From NCBI GenBank assembly GCA_035771175.1, contig CM069593.1, forward strand, positions 38,236,241-38,300,240: DNA of 64,000 nt, given 5' to 3'. This document shows, piece by piece, positions 45,004 through 58,200 of the stretch. The notes under the pieces are model-generated. The model was not told the origin of the DNA. It saw only the letters and a list, made by a program, of their open reading frames with translations, and searched no databases. The stretch's first letter is position 1. Each line of letters begins with the position of its first letter. Origin of the DNA: Paratinospora sagittata (lineage: Eukaryota > Streptophyta > Magnoliopsida > Ranunculales > Menispermaceae). The position numbers and the translations under genes were made by a program.

Positions 45004-48000
45004 GTGCAGCAGTCCTGTGCCAGAGAGACAGCGAAGGCAGCTACTGAGCCAGACCCGACAGCATCCAGGACTTTGGTGGAAGGTACTCTTATTATTTGTG
45101 GTACCTCTATGCATGTATTATTTGATGCTGGTTCTACATTATCATTCATATCTGGACGTATGGTAGATAGTTTGCATTTGACTCCCATTAGGGCTAGTAC
45201 ATGGTTAGTGGTGAGTACTGTAGCTGGGGAAAGGATATACCCGAACATGATTTGTAGCCAGTGTGTGGTTCAGATTGGTGATGTTGAGATGTCTATTGAT
45301 TTTCGAGTCCTAGAGTTTTTAGAGTTTGATGCAATTCTAGGGATGGATTGGCTCGCGGCTTATCATGCAGTTGTCGACTGTTTTGCGAAGAGAATCATTT
45401 TTCAGATCCCCGGACACCCAGTGTTTACACTACAGGGTAGAGCTTCAGACCATACAGTCACAAGGGGTAGATTTATGACTGATGGAGATAGGGAGATTTT
45501 GGCTGGGTTAGTGCCTGATGAAGAAGAGACTAGTGAGGTGATACTTGAGGATATTGCCATTGTTAGGGACTTTACAGATGTGTTCCCTGCGGATCTTCCA
45601 GGATTACCACCGAAGCGAGAGATTGATTTCATTATTGAACTAGTCCCTGGCACGAAGCCTATCTCCATGGCACCATATAGAATGGCGCCAGCCGAGTTGA
45701 GAGAGTTGCAGAAACAGCTCGAGGAGTTATTGGCTAAGAGCTTTATTTGCCCGAGCGTGTCACCCTGGGGAGCTCTAGTTCTTTTTGTGAAAAAGAAAGA
45801 TGGGAGCTTGCGGTTGTGCATCGACTATCGCCAATTGAACAGAGTGACCATCAAGAACAAATATCCTCTCCCAAGGATTGATGACTTGTTTGATCAGTTG
45901 AGGGGAGCGAGGTATTTTTCGAAGATTGATTTGCGCTCCGGGTATCATTAGCTGAGGATCAGGGAGGAGGATGTGCCTAAGACAGCATTCAGAACCCGCT
46001 ATGAACATTATGAGTTCCTTGTGATGCCATTTGGTGTGACTAATGCACCGGCGATGTTCATGGACCTGATGCAGAGGGTCTTTAGGCAGTATCTGGATAA
46101 GTTTGTCATCGTCTTCATTGATGACATATTGGTGTATTCCAAGACTCGGGCTGAGCATGAGGAACACCTTAGAGTGACCTTGCAAACTCTGAGAGAACAT
46201 AGGCTATATGCAAAGCTGAGCAAGTGCGAGTTTTGGATCACCGAAGTGAAGTTCTTAGGTCATGTGGTGAGTTCTGAGGGGATTTCATTTGATCCGTCTA
46301 AGGTTGAAGCCATTATCAGTTGGCCTAGCCTACGACAGTGACCGAGATCAGAAGCTTTCTTGGGTTAGCTGGTTACTATAGGAGATTCGTTCGGGGATTC
46401 TCCAAGATAGCTACGCCTATGACTAGGCTCACCCAGAAAGATGTGTCCTTTGTATGGACCGAGGAGTGTGAGAATGCCTTTTTAGAGCTGAAGAAAAGAT
46501 TGACATCTACGCCAGTGTTAATTTTGCCAGAGCCTGATCAGGAGTTGGTTATCTATACCGATGCCTCTCGCATCGGCTTAGGTTGCGTGTTGATGCAGAA
46601 GGATAGGGTCATTGCTTATGCATCGTGGTAGTTGAAGGTGCATGAAAAGAACTACCCTGTTCATGACTTAGAACTGGCCGCAGTGGTTTTTGCTTTGAAG
46701 ATTTGGAGGCATTATCTCTATGGTGAGAGATTCACTCTGTATTCTGACCATAAGAGCCTCAAGTACTTATTCTTTCAGAAGGAATTGAACATGAGGCAGA
46801 GAAGGTGGTTAGAGCTCCTCAAAGACTATGATTTTACATTGGAATACCACCCAGGTAAAGCCAATGTAGTGGCTGATGCGTTGAGCAGGAAGCGGGTAGA
46901 GACAGTTATGGTAGCACGCCAGATGTCTCATGAGTGGAGACTACTTGAGGCGGCTACGGTTATGAGTATATGTGCTACCCCTTCAGATCAGATTGTGATA
47001 TGTGCTCAAATGAGAGCTCAGCCTACACAAGTCCAGGAGGTAATTGACCTACAGAGACTTGACGTTGATCATGGGATGTACAAGTCTTGGGCTGAGAGCA
47101 GTGATTTTACTGATTGGCACTTGTCATCTGATGGTGCCTTGAGATTTAGGGGACGTTTATGGGTTCCCGCAGATCCACGACTCAGACATAGTGTTCTTCA
47201 AGAGGCTCACAGATCTCATTATGCTATTCATCCTGGCGGAACCAAGATGTATCTTGATATGAAAAGAATGTATTGGTGGCCCGACATGAAGAGAGAGATA
47301 GCTCATTTCATTCAGAGGTGTGAGATTTGTCAGAGAGTCAAAGCTGAACATCAGAGGCCTGGAGGGCAGATGCAACCGCTCGCCATTCCTGAGTGGAAAT
47401 GGGAGCACGTCACTATGGATTTTGTTGTGGGATTACCCAACACCGCGAGGAGAGATAATGTTGTTTGGGTTATTATTGATCGCTTGACCAAGTCCGCTCA
47501 CTTTCTACCGGTGAACACTAGGGATTCTATGAACAAGCTGAGCAGACTCTTTATGGGGGAGATAGTCAGATTTCATGGAGTGCCAGTTTCGATTGTGTCA
47601 GATAGGGATCCGAGGTTTACATCGGTATTTTGGCAGGGGTTGCAGAGGCAGCTCGGCACTAGACTAGATCTCAGTACCGCTTTTCACCCCCAGACGGATG
47701 GCCAGTCTGAGAGGTTGATATCGATTTTAGAGGATATGCTTCGAGCTTGTGTCCTTGAGTCCAGTGGTAACTGGGAGGAGTACATACATCTGTGTGAGTT
47801 CGCGTACAACAACAGCTATCAGTCCAGTATTGGCATGGCTCCTTTTGAGGCATTATATGGTCGACCCTGTAGATCTCCGATCTGTTGGACGGAGGTAGGA
47901 GATGTTGCGGTGATGGGACCAGAGTTTGTACATGAATACACGGAGAAGATTAAGAGGATCAAGCATAATATGAAGGTTGCCCAAGACAAGCAGAAGAGTT

Positions 48001-48500
48001 ACACTGATGCCAAACGAAAGACCGTAGAGTTCGAGGTGGGTGACCAAGTTTTATTGAAGGTCTTACCTCAGAAGGGCCAAACTAGATTTGGGATAAAAGG
48101 CAAACTCGCTCCGAGATTTATTGGGCCGTTCGAGGTTTTAGAACGAATTGGCCCCGTCGCTTACCGATTAGCCTTGCCACCTCAGTTAGCAGCAGTCCAC
48201 AATGTCTTTCATGTGTCAATGTTGAGAGTGTACAACAGTGATTTTGATCACGTCTTGGACTGGAGGAACATTCAACTGAGGCAGGATGAGACTTATGATG
48301 AGGAACCTATTCAGATACTTGACCGGAAGGTCCAGAGGTTACGTAACCGCGAGATTCCGATGGTTAAGGTGAGATGGCAGCTCCATGGCGAGGAGCAGGT
48401 TACTTGGGAGCGTGAGGACTACATGATGGAGCACTTTTCCGAGTTCATGGGCTTAGGTAATTTCTTAACCTTAAAACTTCGAGGACGAAGTTCAGTCTAA
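45004..48500 (+). pseudogene. Pol of element C (protease, RT, RNase H, integrase, chromodomain)
   Basis: Protease ([11 protein letters not shown] near 45120, [10 protein letters not shown]), RT ([29 protein letters not shown] with Asp-Asp at 46120-46125), RNase H ([29 protein letters not shown]), integrase ([48 protein letters not shown]) and chromodomain ([16 protein letters not shown]) ending at 48500. Broken by TAG at 45949-45951 (YH-stop-LRI, where Gln is expected), a one-base frameshift near 46339, and TGG-TAG at 46626-46631 where relatives have Arg-Gln. The last 622 codons (46632-48500) are open. All catalytic residues are still present. Confidence 0.92.
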
Positions 48501-48511
48501 GGTGGGTGTGA

Positions 48512-51401
48512 TGTGACGCCCCGAAAATTATTTCATCTAGCCCATAACCCAATTGCATTTTGCCCAAACTCTATGTGTTGCCTTGATATGTTTGGTGTTT
48601 GTTTGATGGTTGTTTAATGTTTGTATAGTTGATGCTTGATAATGTATATAAATATGTGTATCATAAATTGTATATGGGTAATGTAAAATTAAAGTATAAT
48701 GCATATGTTATTATTTATGCATGGGCCCATTAAACCATGAATTGATATGGGTTAGGATTGATTGAATAAAAGGATAAATGAGAATGAAAATTTGGTGTAT
48801 TAAATGGATTGAACATTTAAAATACATCGAAGCATGAGATTGGTTAAAATACATGTGGTTGGTATGGGTAGTATGAGACCAACACATGTGAAGGTTGGTG
48901 CATGAAAGTGGACAAGTGTCCCATGCCCACTTCTCTAATCCAAGAATGTGCTAGAAAGTGAGGTGAGTGGAGGATAGAATCCAAGAATGTTCTAGAAAAT
49001 GAAGTGAGTGGAGGAGAGAATCCAAGAATGTGCTAGAAAATGAGGTGAGTGAAGGAGAGAATCCAAGAATGTGCTAGAAAGTGAGGTGAGTGGAGGAGGG
49101 AATCAAGGAAGTGCTAGAAAGAAAGGTGAGTGGAGAGAAAGGAAAAAAGAGAAAGGAAAGAAGAAGAGAAAGGAAAGAAGAAGAGAAAGAAGGAGGGAGT
49201 TGCAGGAGGAAGATATCTGCGACATTTTCATCAAAGAGATGGATCTTGGGGATAATGGTCAGATTGAGCTCAAACTTTGTCAGCAAGTTCGTAGCTTCTG
49301 GTTATTCATTCTGGTCGGTGGAGATCTTGATTAGAGGTGTTTTCTGAGAGATCTAACCTCTGAAACAAAGCTGGTCGGAAAGTCTGGATTTCTCGTACCG
49401 TTTCGTTAAAACTTTAGATCTCCTCAATCTACCGTTGGATGGATATCAAATTTGGGTATGTAGTTTATAACTGATTCTTATGTATTCTGAATGGTTGAGA
49501 TGTTTATTCGTTTAGTATTTTGTGTGATATAGTCATCTGAGTTTGAGTATTTGCAGCAGGAAAGGAGAAATTGTCTGATTAGAGACTTGTTCATCAAAGA
49601 TACTTATATTTTTGGTCCACCGTTGGATTGGGCTGATATTTGGACAGAAGGTTTGTTTCTTCACATACTTCAATCTGTACGGTTGATTTTGTGATTACAT
49701 ATTTCTGTTGGTAGATTGATACATCCGAACAGAATACTAAATGAAGAATTGGTAGGGTTGCTTGTATTAGACCTAAATTGAGAATATGAACTTAGACCTT
49801 TCCAAATAGCTTGCATATCAACTATGTTGACCTAGTTGTCATTGTTGATGAAACCATGATGCAAAATCAGTGATATACATGGCTGAACATGGTGACCTAG
49901 TGTAAATCGGCAATATGGCCTAAGTATGGAAAATTTCATATTTTAGGGATTTTGATGCTTTTGGCCTAAAATCATTGAATTGACGCAACTTATGTTTAAT
50001 TAAGCATGATTAGAGTTGATTATGCTACTGATTTGGTGGTTGTGACCATATCATGGGTTAGGCCTACTTATGATCAAGTGATCCAATTTGGGCATGTTTA
50101 TGCCTAAGGAATTGAAAATCAGTATTTTTGATTAATAGAATGGTTTATGTATGAGAACTATGCATTAGAGGCCTAAGTCATGTGATTTGAGTTGAATGAT
50201 GGGATTAGATGGGATTTAGGCCTATTGTTTATATGTGGGCTGATTTATGGTTGATGTGTAATGTCTATGTGATTGAACATAGAAATTGATGTATGGTAGG
50301 ATATTGATGTATGTTTCAGGATCTTGATCGGGTTGATTTGGTTTGGTGGTCGTGTGTGGTTAAATACTCTCGCGAGGCTTGGTTGTGAGTAGACTTCATA
50401 TATGATTATATCTTTTATGTCATCATATCACTTATATATTGTATGTTGAAAACATGAATGTGTTCTAATGTTTTGAATGATGCATTGATTTGAGAAAACC
50501 TTATGACTTTGGTTGGGCCCATCTATCTGGCTAATAGGGGGACTTAACCTTGTCATAGGAGGGTTTTAGGAAAGGAAGAGATTGGGGTCAATGGTACGGT
50601 GAAATAGACGTGCACTAGTAACCCAAAATAAACATGATTGAGATCAATGGTACGGTGAAATAGACGTACACTAGTAACCCAATGCATGTGGAATGTAGAT
50701 CGAAATTGATAAGCTTTTACTTGCATCGAACTTATTATAAATGCTTGATATCTATATGTTATGAGCTTTTAATCATGCTACACATTGACATGCATACATG
50801 ATATTTATTGATGAGTATTGATAGCATATTTGAATTCTATTCACTGGGCACCGTTGGCTCACCATCATTTTCTTCTTTCAGGTCCTTCTGTCCCGAATAA
50901 GGGCAAAGGAGTAGTTATATCTTGAGGGCCTTGCCTGCGAGAGAATCCAAAGCCTCGATGTGAGTTGAGAGGCATTTTGATTGAACTGTGTTTTAAATTA
51001 TGAAGTATTATATTTTGGATTATGTAATTATAATACTTACCACATTGTAGTATGGGTGAGTTGAGATTTGTTAGATAGACCATGTGGGCATATGACGGTT
51101 TTTATTTGTACCCACAATTTTGGACTTTATGTGTATGTCAATTTTAATGGACTGTAGGGATTATGATTTTATTTATGGATCATTTTTATGGACTATCTCT
51201 TGTCTTGGATGATTAATACGGTGGGTAATTCTGTTTAGCACCTTTTGATATTATGTCGTTGTTTGAGATAAGGCTCGTAGGGTCTCAACCACCTCACGGG
51301 AGTTGAGGAGTGGTCGAAGATGCCTACGCCGGGCGTCCCGCCCCGGCATTCCGCATGCCACTCCCTGCGAGGTTGGTGGTCCGGGGTGCGGGGTCGCCAC
51401 A
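48512..51401 (+). repeat. 3' LTR of element C (full length, 2890 bp)
   Basis: TGTGACGCCCCGAAAATT ... GGGGTCGCCACA. Preceded by the purine-rich AAGGTGGGTGTGA. It has five 41-bp units, a purine tract (49137-49197), a roughly 56-bp direct repeat (TCAATGGTACGGTGAAATAG at about 50588 and 50645), and the hairpin/CAG motif at 50841-50881. It is related to the D2 LTR (shared CTTCTGG, AATCTGGATTTCTCG blocks). Confidence 0.92.
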
Positions 51402-53369
51402 GTTACTCAATTAGGGGTTTTTTTGGTTTGGCTGGCTATTACAGACGCTTCATCAAGGACTTCTCAAAGATTGTTGAACCTATGACAAAGCTTACTCGAA
51501 AAGACGTGTGATTCATCTGGAATCCCGCCTGTGAAGCATCATTTCAGGAATTGAAGAAACGCCTCACGACGGCACCAGTACTTATCACTCCAAGAAACTC
51601 ACTTGGATTTTCACTATACACCGACGCCTCTCTCCAAGGTTTTTAGGTCTTCTCGGATCACAAGAGTCTTAAGTACATTTACACCCAGAGAGACCTAAAC
51701 CTCCGCCAAAGATGATGGTTGGAATTCTTGAAAGATTATGACTTTCAATTCCAGTACCATCCCGGTAAGGCCAATGTTGTCGTTGATGCCCTGAGTCGAA
51801 AATCTTATGTTGCTTGCACTCTTAACTTCGAAACGGGGAAGTTGGCTACAGAGATGGAGAATTTTAACCTACAACTGATTGAGAAGGGAGCAAGATCACG
51901 ACTTTCTCAATTGTCAGCCAACTCTGAGCTGCTTCGAAAGATTTCAGCAGCTCAAGCCAACGACCCTATGTTAATGGAGAAACGTGAAGTTCTACTCTGC
52001 GGACATGACCTTCCTCACTGGTCGGTCTTTGAAGACAGGGCCGTTTTCTATAAAAAAAACGTCTCTGTCTACCGAACAATCCCGAGGTTTGGAAAGAAGT
52101 GCTCACTGAGATGCACTGTTCGAGGTTAGCTATGCATCCTGGGGTAACAAGATGTACAAGGATGTCAAGCGACAATTCTGGTTTTCTGGAATGAAGAAGG
52201 CGATTGCACACTTCGTTGCTCAATGTCTCGTTTGCTAGCAAGTTAAGGCAGAACGAAGACTTCCCTCTGGACTTCTCCAGCCGTTACCTATTGGAGAATG
52301 GAAGTGGGAGAACATCGTAATGAATTTTGTTACGGCCTTGCCTCGAAATAATAAAGGGCAAGATGTTATCTGGGTTATCATTGACAGACTTACAAAGTCT
52401 GCACACTTTTTTCCAATAAAGTTCACGGATAACCCCGCCAAACTTGCCGAACTATATGAAAGAGAGATCGTACGCCTCCATGGCATACCACTCATGATCG
52501 TTTCTGATTAAGACCCTCGATTCACATCAAAGTTTTGGCAAAGCTTCCAGAGTAGAATGGGCTCTAAGATCACCATGAGCACAACCTTTCACCCTCAGAC
52601 TGATGCACAGTCAGAGCGTCTTATTCAAATCTTGAAAGACATGTTACGATGTTGCATTTTGGACTTTAATGACGGATGAGAAAAATACTTACATTTAGTT
52701 GAGTTTGCATACAACAACAGCTACCAAACTAGTATCGGCATGGCACCGTACGAGGCTCTCTATGGTCACCCTTGCAGATCTCCAGTATGCTGATTAGATA
52801 TGGCAGATCGACCGCAGTTAGGCCCTGAACTAGTTCAAGAGACTTCTGAGAAGATTACACTAGTAAAGGAACGACTTCGTATTTCACAAAGTCGACAGAA
52901 GAGCTATGCTAACAAGCGGAGGTAGCCTCTAGAATTTGATAAGGGGGACTTGGTTTTTCTAAAAGTTCAGCCCACAAGAGGTGTCAAACGCTTTGGGATC
53001 AAATTAAAGCTCTCCCCATGGTATATCGGTCCATTTCAGATCATTGAAAGTATTGGAAAACTTGCTTATCGTCTGTCCCTTCCATTTTCCATGTCTAAGG
53101 TTCATGACGTTTTTCACGTATCCATGCTTCGAAAGTATAGTCTTGATCCTTCGCATATCATCCCTCTAGTCGAGGTTCGGGTTGAGGAAGGAAATATGTA
53201 TCAGGAGAGAGCGATACAGATTTTGGATAGAAAATCTCAAGAACTAAGGCGACGTAGCATACCACTTGTGAAGGTGCTCTGGGATCACTACGGAGTAGAG
53301 GAAGCAACATGGGAACTACAAGCAACAATTAAACAGAAATACCCTGAATTGTTTTCTAGTAATAACTGA

Positions 53370-54000
53370 TGATGTGATACATTGTACTATTTCACTTATT
53401 AATAAAATGATGGAACTTTGTTTACAAATATCTTAATACATCGTTTCACTTGAATAACTATGCAGATGTCTGAAAATAATATCAACGGATATAGTGATGC
53501 ACACACGCAGTGGCCTCCTTGCAACCTGTGGCGACTCCTCTAGGATCAGAGTCAAGTCGCAACTACTTTGCATCACTAACTCCATCGCCACACAGACAGC
53601 GATCCTTATCGCCAGAGCGTGCATGGCTTTTTCGTAACAATTTTGCCCAAAACAATCCCGTGCCCTCATCTTGGCAGGACCTTCTACCAAAATTGCTAGG
53701 CGGCCAGATTCGAGCAACAACACGAAAAAGCATCCCACCGTTCAACCTACCTCCCCTCAAACGATGTAACCAGCGCCCTACACCACCATCTGTTAAGCAA
53801 AGGTTGAAATCTTTTGAGGACGAATCTGACTCCATTTGCTCTCCATGGTTTCATGATGTTGAGGATTCCACCGGCCACAGTGCCATTCAAGGACCATACA
53901 GGCACTACCCTGAACTAGCAAACGATGACGCCGGCAGTGAATCTCAAGCAGATAACCATCATGACTACTTGAACTCCTTTCGAGGGCAAAATCCTTTCCT
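53370..54000 (+). other. Region after B pol with an open 193-residue frame
   Basis: Between the chromodomain stop and the 3' LTR. A frame at 53510-54091 (GTG or upstream start, stop at 54091) is open for 193 codons, unusual in so decayed an element. It is Ser/Pro/Asp-rich (RNYFASLTPSPHRQRSLSPE, FNLPPLKRCNQRPTPPS, SICSPWFHDVEDS). A second frame starts at ATG 53466 (MSENNINGYSDAHTQWPP) and stops at 53543. I do not recognise either. The last 30 residues are in the LTR. It could be an extra 3' ORF, a captured host fragment or chance. Confidence 0.35.
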
Positions 54001-55171
54001 AGACTCTCTGTGCAGTGCGACGCGGTTCTACCCAGGGGAAGGTGCAAGTTCTAAAAGGAGTTTTTATCTGAAGGTGGGGAACGAAACATAGGTTTGCGTG
54101 TCTTATAACTTTTATTAAAGTTTACATTCATTTATCATTATGTCTACTATTTATTTACACTGCATTATTGCGTATAAAGTTTATACTTGTCATACTTATG
54201 CCTGAATATTTGGAGTTCATGTTTTACACTGTTGTTATGCCGGATTAGTGGTCAATCTGGCTCAACCAGACTCAGTCTTGTCCTCAGTAACTTTAAATAG
54301 TGAACGGGAGGCAGCGTGCTGCTCTAGACGATTGGTATTTAAGTAGACCTCATGTCTCACCTCTCAATTAGAGACTGATTTGGTTGGTCTTATTTGAAAG
54401 CTATCAGCTTATACAAGTAATATTGAATGTCTTAACCTTGCACGTAGCGATACCAACCCTGATAAGGATCACCAGACGTTGCCAAATCCTGTCTAAATAT
54501 TAAGTAAAGACCGGGCCAGTTCATGCATTGGCATCATACATAGCACCACCTAGGGACGTATGTGGTTTATGATTCATAGAATAGTTAGAAGCAATGCTCG
54601 CTATTCATTATATTTCTCTGGAGAGGGACGTACAATAAGAACCTGGCTACTCCTGGGGAGGGACATTTGTATGTGAATACAGAGCGTCGTTGCTGAGGAG
54701 GGACGTACAATGAGAACCCGGCTACTCCTGGGGAGGGACATCTGTACGTGAACTCAGGCGATGTACAGTCATCGAACCAATACGAGACGGTGTTATGCAT
54801 ACATACACATTGGATGACATTGGATGAAGTATAATGCTCTGATGTGTATTTAAGATATTTGATTATGAAATTTGCTTTATTAATTGTTATATTCACGAAC
54901 TATTTTACCCGCTGAGCTTGTAGCTCACCCCGTTGTTATCTAATTTTTCACAGGAGGTTTTTGAGCCCACATTTTGTACCCTTTGTATTATTCATTGGGG
55001 ATTTTGGGAGAATGTTCCCTTAATTAATTCATGTACAAATTATATTCTGAAATTAATGAAATCAGATTTGTACTTAATCGTGTTTTCGCGCACTCAGTTA
55101 TTGTTATAATGCATTCGCTCCCTGTCCGTGAGTGTCCTGCCGGTTTAGGCGCGTCTGGGCGGGGTGTGACA
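54001..55171 (+). repeat. 3' LTR of element B, lacking its first ~190 bp
   Basis: Colinear with 21221-22237 plus 36205-36375, ending GCGGGGTGTGACA at 55171. Visible differences from the 5' copy number several per 100 bp in places, so B is clearly older than A and C. Hairpin units at about 54623-54765, hairpin/CAG motif at 54906-54953. The right flank is ATAAC while the left flank of B is AAAAC. The join at 54000/54001 to unrelated sequence suggests a mosaic. Confidence 0.8.
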
Positions 55172-55227
55172 ATAACTTTACTTTTCTATTTCACATTTGT
55201 ATGTTTTGCAGGAACAGTGGTTCACAA

Positions 55228-58200
55228 ATGGCTTTTGAAAATTTTATGCAGCTGTCTATTCCACGTTTTGATGGCCACTATGACCATTGAAGCATGCTTA
55301 TGGAGACCTTCTTGAAGTTTAAGGAGTACTAGCATGCCATTGAATTTAGTGTAGCAGCATCGGCAGCTAGTTTGGCACTCACAGATACATAAAAAATAGA
55401 GCTTGAAGGATTGAAATTAATAGATTTGAAGGCAAAAATTTACTTGTTCCAGGCTATTGACCGATCTATCTTAAAAACCATTCTCTACAAAGAAACTTCC
55501 AAGGACATTTGGGATTCTACGAGAAAAAAAAAATATCAAGGCTCATCATGAGTGAAGCGTGCAGAACTTCAAGCCTTGAGAAAGGATTTTGAGACTCTAC
55601 AGATGACAGATGGTGAATTTGTTACCAACTGTTGTGTAAGGACTATGGGATTGCAAACAAAATGCGATTCCATGGTGAAAAGATGGAAGATGTTGCTATT
55701 GTTGAGAAAATATTGTGTTCTTTGGGACCAAATTTTGATTATGTTGTCTGCTCAATAGAAGAATCCAAGAATATAGATGCACTTAACTTGATGAACTCCA
55801 GAGCTCCTTATTGGTCCATGAACAAAAGATGAACAAAAGTTAAACTACTGATGAACATGCTTTAAAGGCTTCTACCTTTACTAATTTCTCAAATTTTAGA
55901 GGAAGGGGTAGAGGTAGAGGAAGGAGAGATCGCAACAATAGAGATGGCAACAAACATCTCAAAGCTGATGATGATCAATCTCAAGGAAAAGGCAGAGGAA
56001 GAGATCACCATTTTGACAAATCCAAGGTAGAGTGTTTTAGATGTCATAAATTCGATCATTATCATTTCGAATGTTATACTAAACTGCCTAACAGTAAAAA
56101 AAAAAAAGGGAGAGAAATTGAATTTTGTAGAAAATAAGGAAGTTGAAACTTTGTTGATGGTTGTTCAAGTCAACGAGGAACTTGAGTCAAATGTGTGGTA
56201 TTTGGATACAGGCCTCAACAACCACATGTGTGGAAATAAGTCTTCTTTTTCTTATTTAAATGAATAATTTCATTCTATAGTAAGTTTTGATGATTGCTTG
56301 AATGTCAAAAGGAAAGGTGATATTAATATTAGAACCAATATGGTTTTATAAAAACAATTTCTAATGTTTTTTATGTTCCTGACTTTAAAAGTAATTTATT
56401 AAGTGTTGGTTAATTGTAAGAAAAAAGTTATGTAATAACTATTCATAAGGGTGCTAGTGAAATATATGATCTTTCAAGAGGAGCTATTGATGTTATTCAA
56501 ATGAGTTCAAACAGGTTGTTTCCATTGAAGATAGAAAATGCCCGTCCTTGCTTAATGGTTGAAGTGAAAGATCCTTCATGGCTTTGGCATTTTCACTACG
56601 ACCACTCGAATTTCGGTGGATTAAAAACTCTCTAACAAAAAAATATGGTGATAGGTCTTCCTCAGATTGTAATACCTTCTCAAGTTTGTGAAGAATGTGT
56701 TGTTGGCTAACAACATCGTTCTCAATTTCCTCAAGGAAAGTCGTGGAGAGCAAAAGATGTTTTGGAGCTGGTTTATTATGATATTTGTGGACCAATCAAT
56801 CCATTTTCTAATGAAGGTAAAAGATATTTAATTACTTTCATTGATGATTATACTCGAAAAACTTGGGTATATTTTTTGCCAGAGAAATCTGAAGCTTTTA
56901 GTGCATTTAAAGGCTTCAAGGCGCGTGTTGAAAATGAAACGGGAAAAGCCATTAAAACCCTTCGTATTGAATATGATGGTGAGTACTACTCAAATAAATT
57001 TGAAGGTTTTTATGTTAATCAAGGTATTCAGTGCGAACATAATGGTGTATCGGAGAGGAAAAATAGAACCATCCTTAACATGGTGAGAAGCTTGTTGGCG
57101 AGAGGGAATATTCCAAAGAATTTCTGGCGAAGCAATAAATTGGAGGGTTCAAGTATTGAAAAGAAGTCCTTTTTTTCTGTTCAAAACATGACACTTGAGA
57201 AGGCATGGATTGGAACGAAACCTGTTGTTGATCACTTCAAAATTTTAGGTTGCATCGCTTACGCCCATGTGCCAGATGAAAAAAGGAAAAAACTTGATGC
57301 TAAGGGTGAAGAGTGCATCTTTCTCGGCGTAAGTGAAACTTCTAAAGCATATATGTAACACCCGTACCTTAGGATGATGTCATCATGACCTGTAGAGTAC
57401 CCGTATACGTATACATATACATATTTGATGCTCGACATGGGTTGGTTCAAGTGTCTTTGCATGCTATTTTAGAGAATTATTATTATTAATATTGTCATTT
57501 ATATGCTAATGACATTGACTAAAGAAATATATTAATAGTGATATATCAATATTAATGTATGTGTTATTAATTGTATAATGGAGCCAATTGGACCATGATT
57601 TGAAATGGGCATGTATTGATTAAATGAATAAATAAAATGATGGAATTGTTGGAATTAGTGGATTGGTTAACAACTCACATGTGAGGTTGTGATTGGGTAA
57701 AGGCCATGTGACTAACAAATGAGCCCTTGAGCAAACACTTGGCATAGTGTTGGAGCATGATCAACACTTGGAAAAATAGGTGCATGTGGGTGTAACACGT
57801 GTCTCAATCTCTCATTTTCTTCCTTGGGGGACGTTTTTGAGAGAGTAATGTTGAGAGAAAAGAAGAGAAGAGAAAGAGAGAGGAAGTTGCTTGAAGGGAA
57901 GTCTTAACAACGTTTTGATCAGAGGGTTGATCTCTTAGATCCGTGGTCGGATCAAGCTGAAACATTTTCAGCCAGTTCTTATCTTATGGTTCTTCATTCT
58001 GGTCAGTGGAGATTTTGATTGAACTTTTCTTCTGGGAGATATAATCTCCCAAGCACAGCTAGTCCGAAAATCTGGATTTCTCGCAAAGGTTCGATCAAAC
58101 TGTTGGATCTCCTAAAAATATTGTTGGATGGATGTGATACTTCAGAAGATGGTTCAAAACTGAACGTGTTTCATTATGAATGGTTAAAATGTGGACCGGT

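Larger units (their letters stand above)
41716..51401 (+). mobile_element. Ty3/Gypsy chromovirus 'C', complete structure, inactive
   Basis: 5' LTR 41716-43542, primer-binding site 43545-43556, gag 43777-44997, pol 45004-48500, purine-rich tract 48499-48511, 3' LTR 48512-51401. Flanked by the perfect duplication GTTAC (41711-41715 and 51402-51406). It lies inside the second copy of the 563-bp duplication of B, so it is younger than that duplication. The 5' LTR is 1063 bp shorter than the 3' one. Confidence 0.95.
38601..53369 (+). pseudogene. Gag-Pol of Gypsy chromovirus B, heavily broken and split by element C
   Basis: Gag starts MQTRKRGRPRTVRPG (38601). Retrotransposon Gag is at 38778-39430 (GGANTWWITVK), a zinc knuckle CYICGQQGHVRNAC near 39690, protease LFDSGATHSFI near 39930, RT 40170-41150 ([10 protein letters not shown]), then RNase H, integrase 52150-52900 ([24 protein letters not shown]) and chromodomain ([16 protein letters not shown]) to the stop at 53369. 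In-frame stops include 38772, 39066, 39240, the one after LQCS, GMN-stop near 40158, WVK-stop at 41052 and several in the integrase; there are frameshifts near 41160 and 52130. The middle of RNase H is missing (ASLQG runs straight into VFSDHKSL). A 563-bp segment is duplicated and C is inserted in the second copy. Confidence 0.9.

Noticed and set aside
53563..53835. Minus-strand frames opposite 53433-54047
   Set aside because: Overlap the + frame at 53510-54091; no recognisable motifs on the minus strand.
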